Part shown: positions 61,882 to 64,000 of the stretch, one piece after another | Layout: each line of letters begins with the position of its first letter | Numbering within the stretch: the first letter of the stretch is position 1 | NCBI GenBank assembly: GCA_008360975.2 | Contig: CM039184.1 | Coordinates: forward strand, 46,013,797-46,077,796 | Reading direction: 5' to 3' | Length of the DNA stretch: 64,000 nucleotides | Source: Lichenostomus cassidix | Taxonomy: Eukaryota; Chordata; Aves; Passeriformes; Meliphagidae | Notes under the pieces: model-generated | Databases searched by the model: none | Seen by the model: the letters and a program-made list of their open reading frames with translations, nothing else | Told to the model about the DNA's origin: nothing | Program-made: the position numbers and the translations under genes

Positions 61882-64000
61882 GTAAGTTTCTTAAACCTTG
61901 CAGTTTTCTGCTGAAGTACTGAATCGATCCAGGGGACTGAAGCCTGAAAACTAAAGCAGGCTATTGGCACAAAACAGGAGCTTTGCATGGTGTTTGCATA
62001 TATTGACATTTGGACTATGTCATTTGTCGTGGACTCTATTTAGCTTTGCTCACTCAGGCCACAGCATGCGCTTTTGATCTGTCAAATTTTATGCCTTGAG
62101 GCAGATATTCTGCAAGGAGCTATGTGGAAATTAGAACTATTCATGGGCTTTTTTTTTTTTTAACGGATCAATGGTGTGCATCAGAAGGGAGCACTTCTGA
62201 TAATCAGCTGAATACTCTTAGTTGTAGTTTTTTCCAGGTCCTTGGCATTGATTTAAGAATAGATGCAAGACCATCTGTTCTGAAAGTTCTCTTGGTCTCA
62301 GCCGTGGATGTGATTTATTTAAATTATTCCCAGTATGTGCTGCAGTAGCATACACATATGTGATATCTTGAGTTTTTATTTATTTGTCTGTGGTAGTGCA
62401 TATCTTTAGAGCTCCTATGTGTTTCTCTGTGTTAACAAAACACCTTGGGCTACAAACACCCTTAGAAAAGCTGAGTAAATGTGCAGAAAGAAAATGGTGA
62501 GAAGGGGAAAAAAAAAGAACAAAGGAAAATGTGGAAAAATTATTAAATAGGGACTATAGCAGGACATGATGCCACAAAACAGGATTTCTCACTCAGATTT
62601 TGGAAAATGTCAGACTGTGCAGTTTACACTCAACTCAAAAGATTTATTCATATTAGTGATTTAAGAGCCTTGGCATTCCAAAACTCACAAAGCTGCTTCT
62701 AAGGAAGTTGTTGTTAGATTTTATCAGGGATACTCCAAGGAATAAATGAGGACAGAAATTTCCTCCTGGTCTCAATATGAATGAGGCTAGAGATTGCTTT
62801 TTCTTTAATAGCTTACAATTCATTGAATGGAGGTTGAGATAATGTCTGTTATGTAAAAGTATTGTTTTTATTTTCCAATTTTTCCTGTCAGTGTTAGCTT
62901 TAGATACAAAACAAGCTCAAAAATTCAAAAATGCCTATGAAACTATGGTTCTCAAGTTCCATTAAAAATGGGAAAAGAAGAACTTAGTAATAAAAGAATA
63001 AATATATTACATGTCTTGAAAAAACAAGCATAAATTTCATGAGCTAAGATACCTTTGAAAGAACGCCTGTCTGTTTAATGATGCAGGGTTTATGTGCAGA
63101 GGATGTCTTTCATTAGGATGCTTGGTAAGAGTTGAGGACAGGATGTGGAGGTCAAAGAAGACTTTCTTGAATTACACAGCAGACAGAGCAAAACTCAGGG
63201 AGCACCTATTTGCCTGAAGGCTTGTCTGATAAAAGATGCTGTGTTTCTTGCAGTCCTTGCCCCTCTCAAAGTCTTAAATCACCTCATGGAGTTGTAGAAT
63301 AGGTTGCTCAAAGTCCCATCCAACCTGACCTTGAATATTTTTAGGGATGAGGCTTCTAGTATTTCTCTGGGTAACCTCTTACAGTGTTTCACCACCCTCA
63401 TTATAAAAAAATGATTCCTTATGTCTAGTCTAAATCTTACCATCTTTTGAAACCATTACCCCTTGTCCTATCTCAACAGGCCCAGTCAAAAAATCTGTCC
63501 CCATCTTTCTTGTAAATCTCCTTTAGGTACTGAAAGGCCGCTCTTTCTCCAGGATAAACAAGCTCAACTCTTTCAGCCTTTCATCAAAGGAGATCTGTTT
63601 TATCCCTATGATTTTTATAGCCTCATCTGGACCTCTTCCAGCAGGTCCATATCTTTCCTGTGCTGAGGGACCCAGACCTGGATGCAGAACTCAAGGTGAG
63701 CTTTCAGACGAGCAGAGGGACAGAATCACCTTCCTCAGCCTTCTGGCCACGCTGCTTCTGATGCAGCCCCAGCATACAATTGGCTTTCCGGGCTGCAAGT
63801 GCACATTGCTGAGTCATGTCCAGCTTTTCATCACCAGTTCTCTCAAGCTTTTCTTCACAGGGCTGCTTTCAACCCATTGATTCTCCAGCCTGTGTTGATA
63901 CCAGGGTTTGCCCTGACCCAGGTGCTGCATCGTGCACTTGGTCTTGTTAGACCATGTGAGATTTCCATGTGCCCACCTCTTGAGCTTGTCCAGGTCCCTC
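61882..64000 (+). other. CORIN: CORIN intron 6, start (continues beyond window)
   Basis: Opens GTAAGT after the first LDLR-A exon. The next LDLR-A exon was not seen before 64000. AT-rich to about 63280, then CR1. Confidence 0.85.
63285..64000 (-). mobile_element. CR1 LINE copy, minus orientation, truncated by the window edge
   Basis: TAGAATAGGTTGCTCAAAGT, CCATCCAACCTGACCTTGAA, CTGGATGCAGAACTCAAGGT and CACCTCTTGAGCTTGTCCAG are the CR1 3' region reading on the minus strand. The element continues to the last base. It is more diverged than the copies at 47 and 54 kb. Confidence 0.85.

Larger units (their letters stand above)
12244..64000 (+). other. CORIN: CORIN gene, partial (exons 2-6 and intervening introns; 3' part beyond window)
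   Basis: Five exons in the same orientation splice into one uninterrupted frame whose translation follows corin domain by domain: membrane anchor, stem, frizzled 1 with all ten cysteines, and LDLR class A repeat 1 with all six. Corin is a cardiac type II transmembrane serine protease that converts pro-ANP to ANP at the cell surface. The protease domain and most of the modular ectodomain must lie to the right of 64000. Intron lengths are about 6.95, 16.8, 17.0 and 7.8 kb. No frameshift or in-frame stop is present in any exon, so the locus looks functional. The first coding exon was not found within 1-12243. The family assignment rests on remembered human corin segments, not on a database search. 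Confidence 0.95.

Noticed and set aside
1..64000. CRISPR array, operon, rRNA or tRNA gene
   Set aside because: No regularly spaced repeats with unique spacers, no prokaryotic gene organisation and no recognisable rRNA or tRNA sequence were seen.

Overview
The window looks like vertebrate, most probably avian, nuclear DNA. It is AT-rich, has no prokaryotic-style gene packing, and carries several CR1-type LINE fragments and LTR-like repeats of the kind common in bird genomes. The only gene supported by coding evidence is on the + strand: the 5' half of CORIN, the type II transmembrane serine protease that activates pro-atrial natriuretic peptide. Five consecutive exons were found, numbered 2-6 as in human: 12244-12388, 19342-19785, 36596-36806, 53759-53940 and 61768-61881. 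All have AG/GT boundaries, compatible phases (0/1, 1/1, 1/2, 2/1, 1/1) and one open frame of about 365 codons. They encode the end of the cytoplasmic tail plus membrane anchor, the extracellular stem, frizzled domain 1 (split over two exons) and the first LDL-receptor class A repeat. Later LDLR repeats, frizzled 2, SRCR and the trypsin domain lie beyond the right edge.

Layout. 1-12243: a GC-rich segment at about 240-750 with a TATA-like box, then about 11 kb of AT-rich DNA. The exon for the N-terminal cytoplasmic tail (human exon 1) was not found here. 12389-19341: intron 2, with a probable minus-strand solo LTR, a purine microsatellite and a CR1 scrap. 19786-36595: intron 3, holding a GC-rich island with two minisatellites and a near-consensus CTCF motif at about 24.6-25.1 kb, CR1 remnants, an LTR-like element and a tandem-repeat-bearing LTR-like element. 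36807-53758: intron 4, with a CR1, a CpG-retaining minus-strand LTR-like segment, and a second copy of the tandem-repeat-bearing element. 53941-61767: intron 5, with a CR1, a perfect 29-bp inverted repeat and two CR1 fragments in opposite orientation. 61882-64000: intron 6 start, with another CR1 running off the edge.

The most interesting points are: an unusually long Ser/Thr/Asn-rich stem exon with an extra juxtamembrane cysteine; lysine at the position matching the human corin autocleavage arginine R164; the perfect hairpin in intron 5; and the GC island with CTCF motif in intron 3. No novel multi-gene system was seen. The many short open frames elsewhere look like chance or repeat-derived ORFs.
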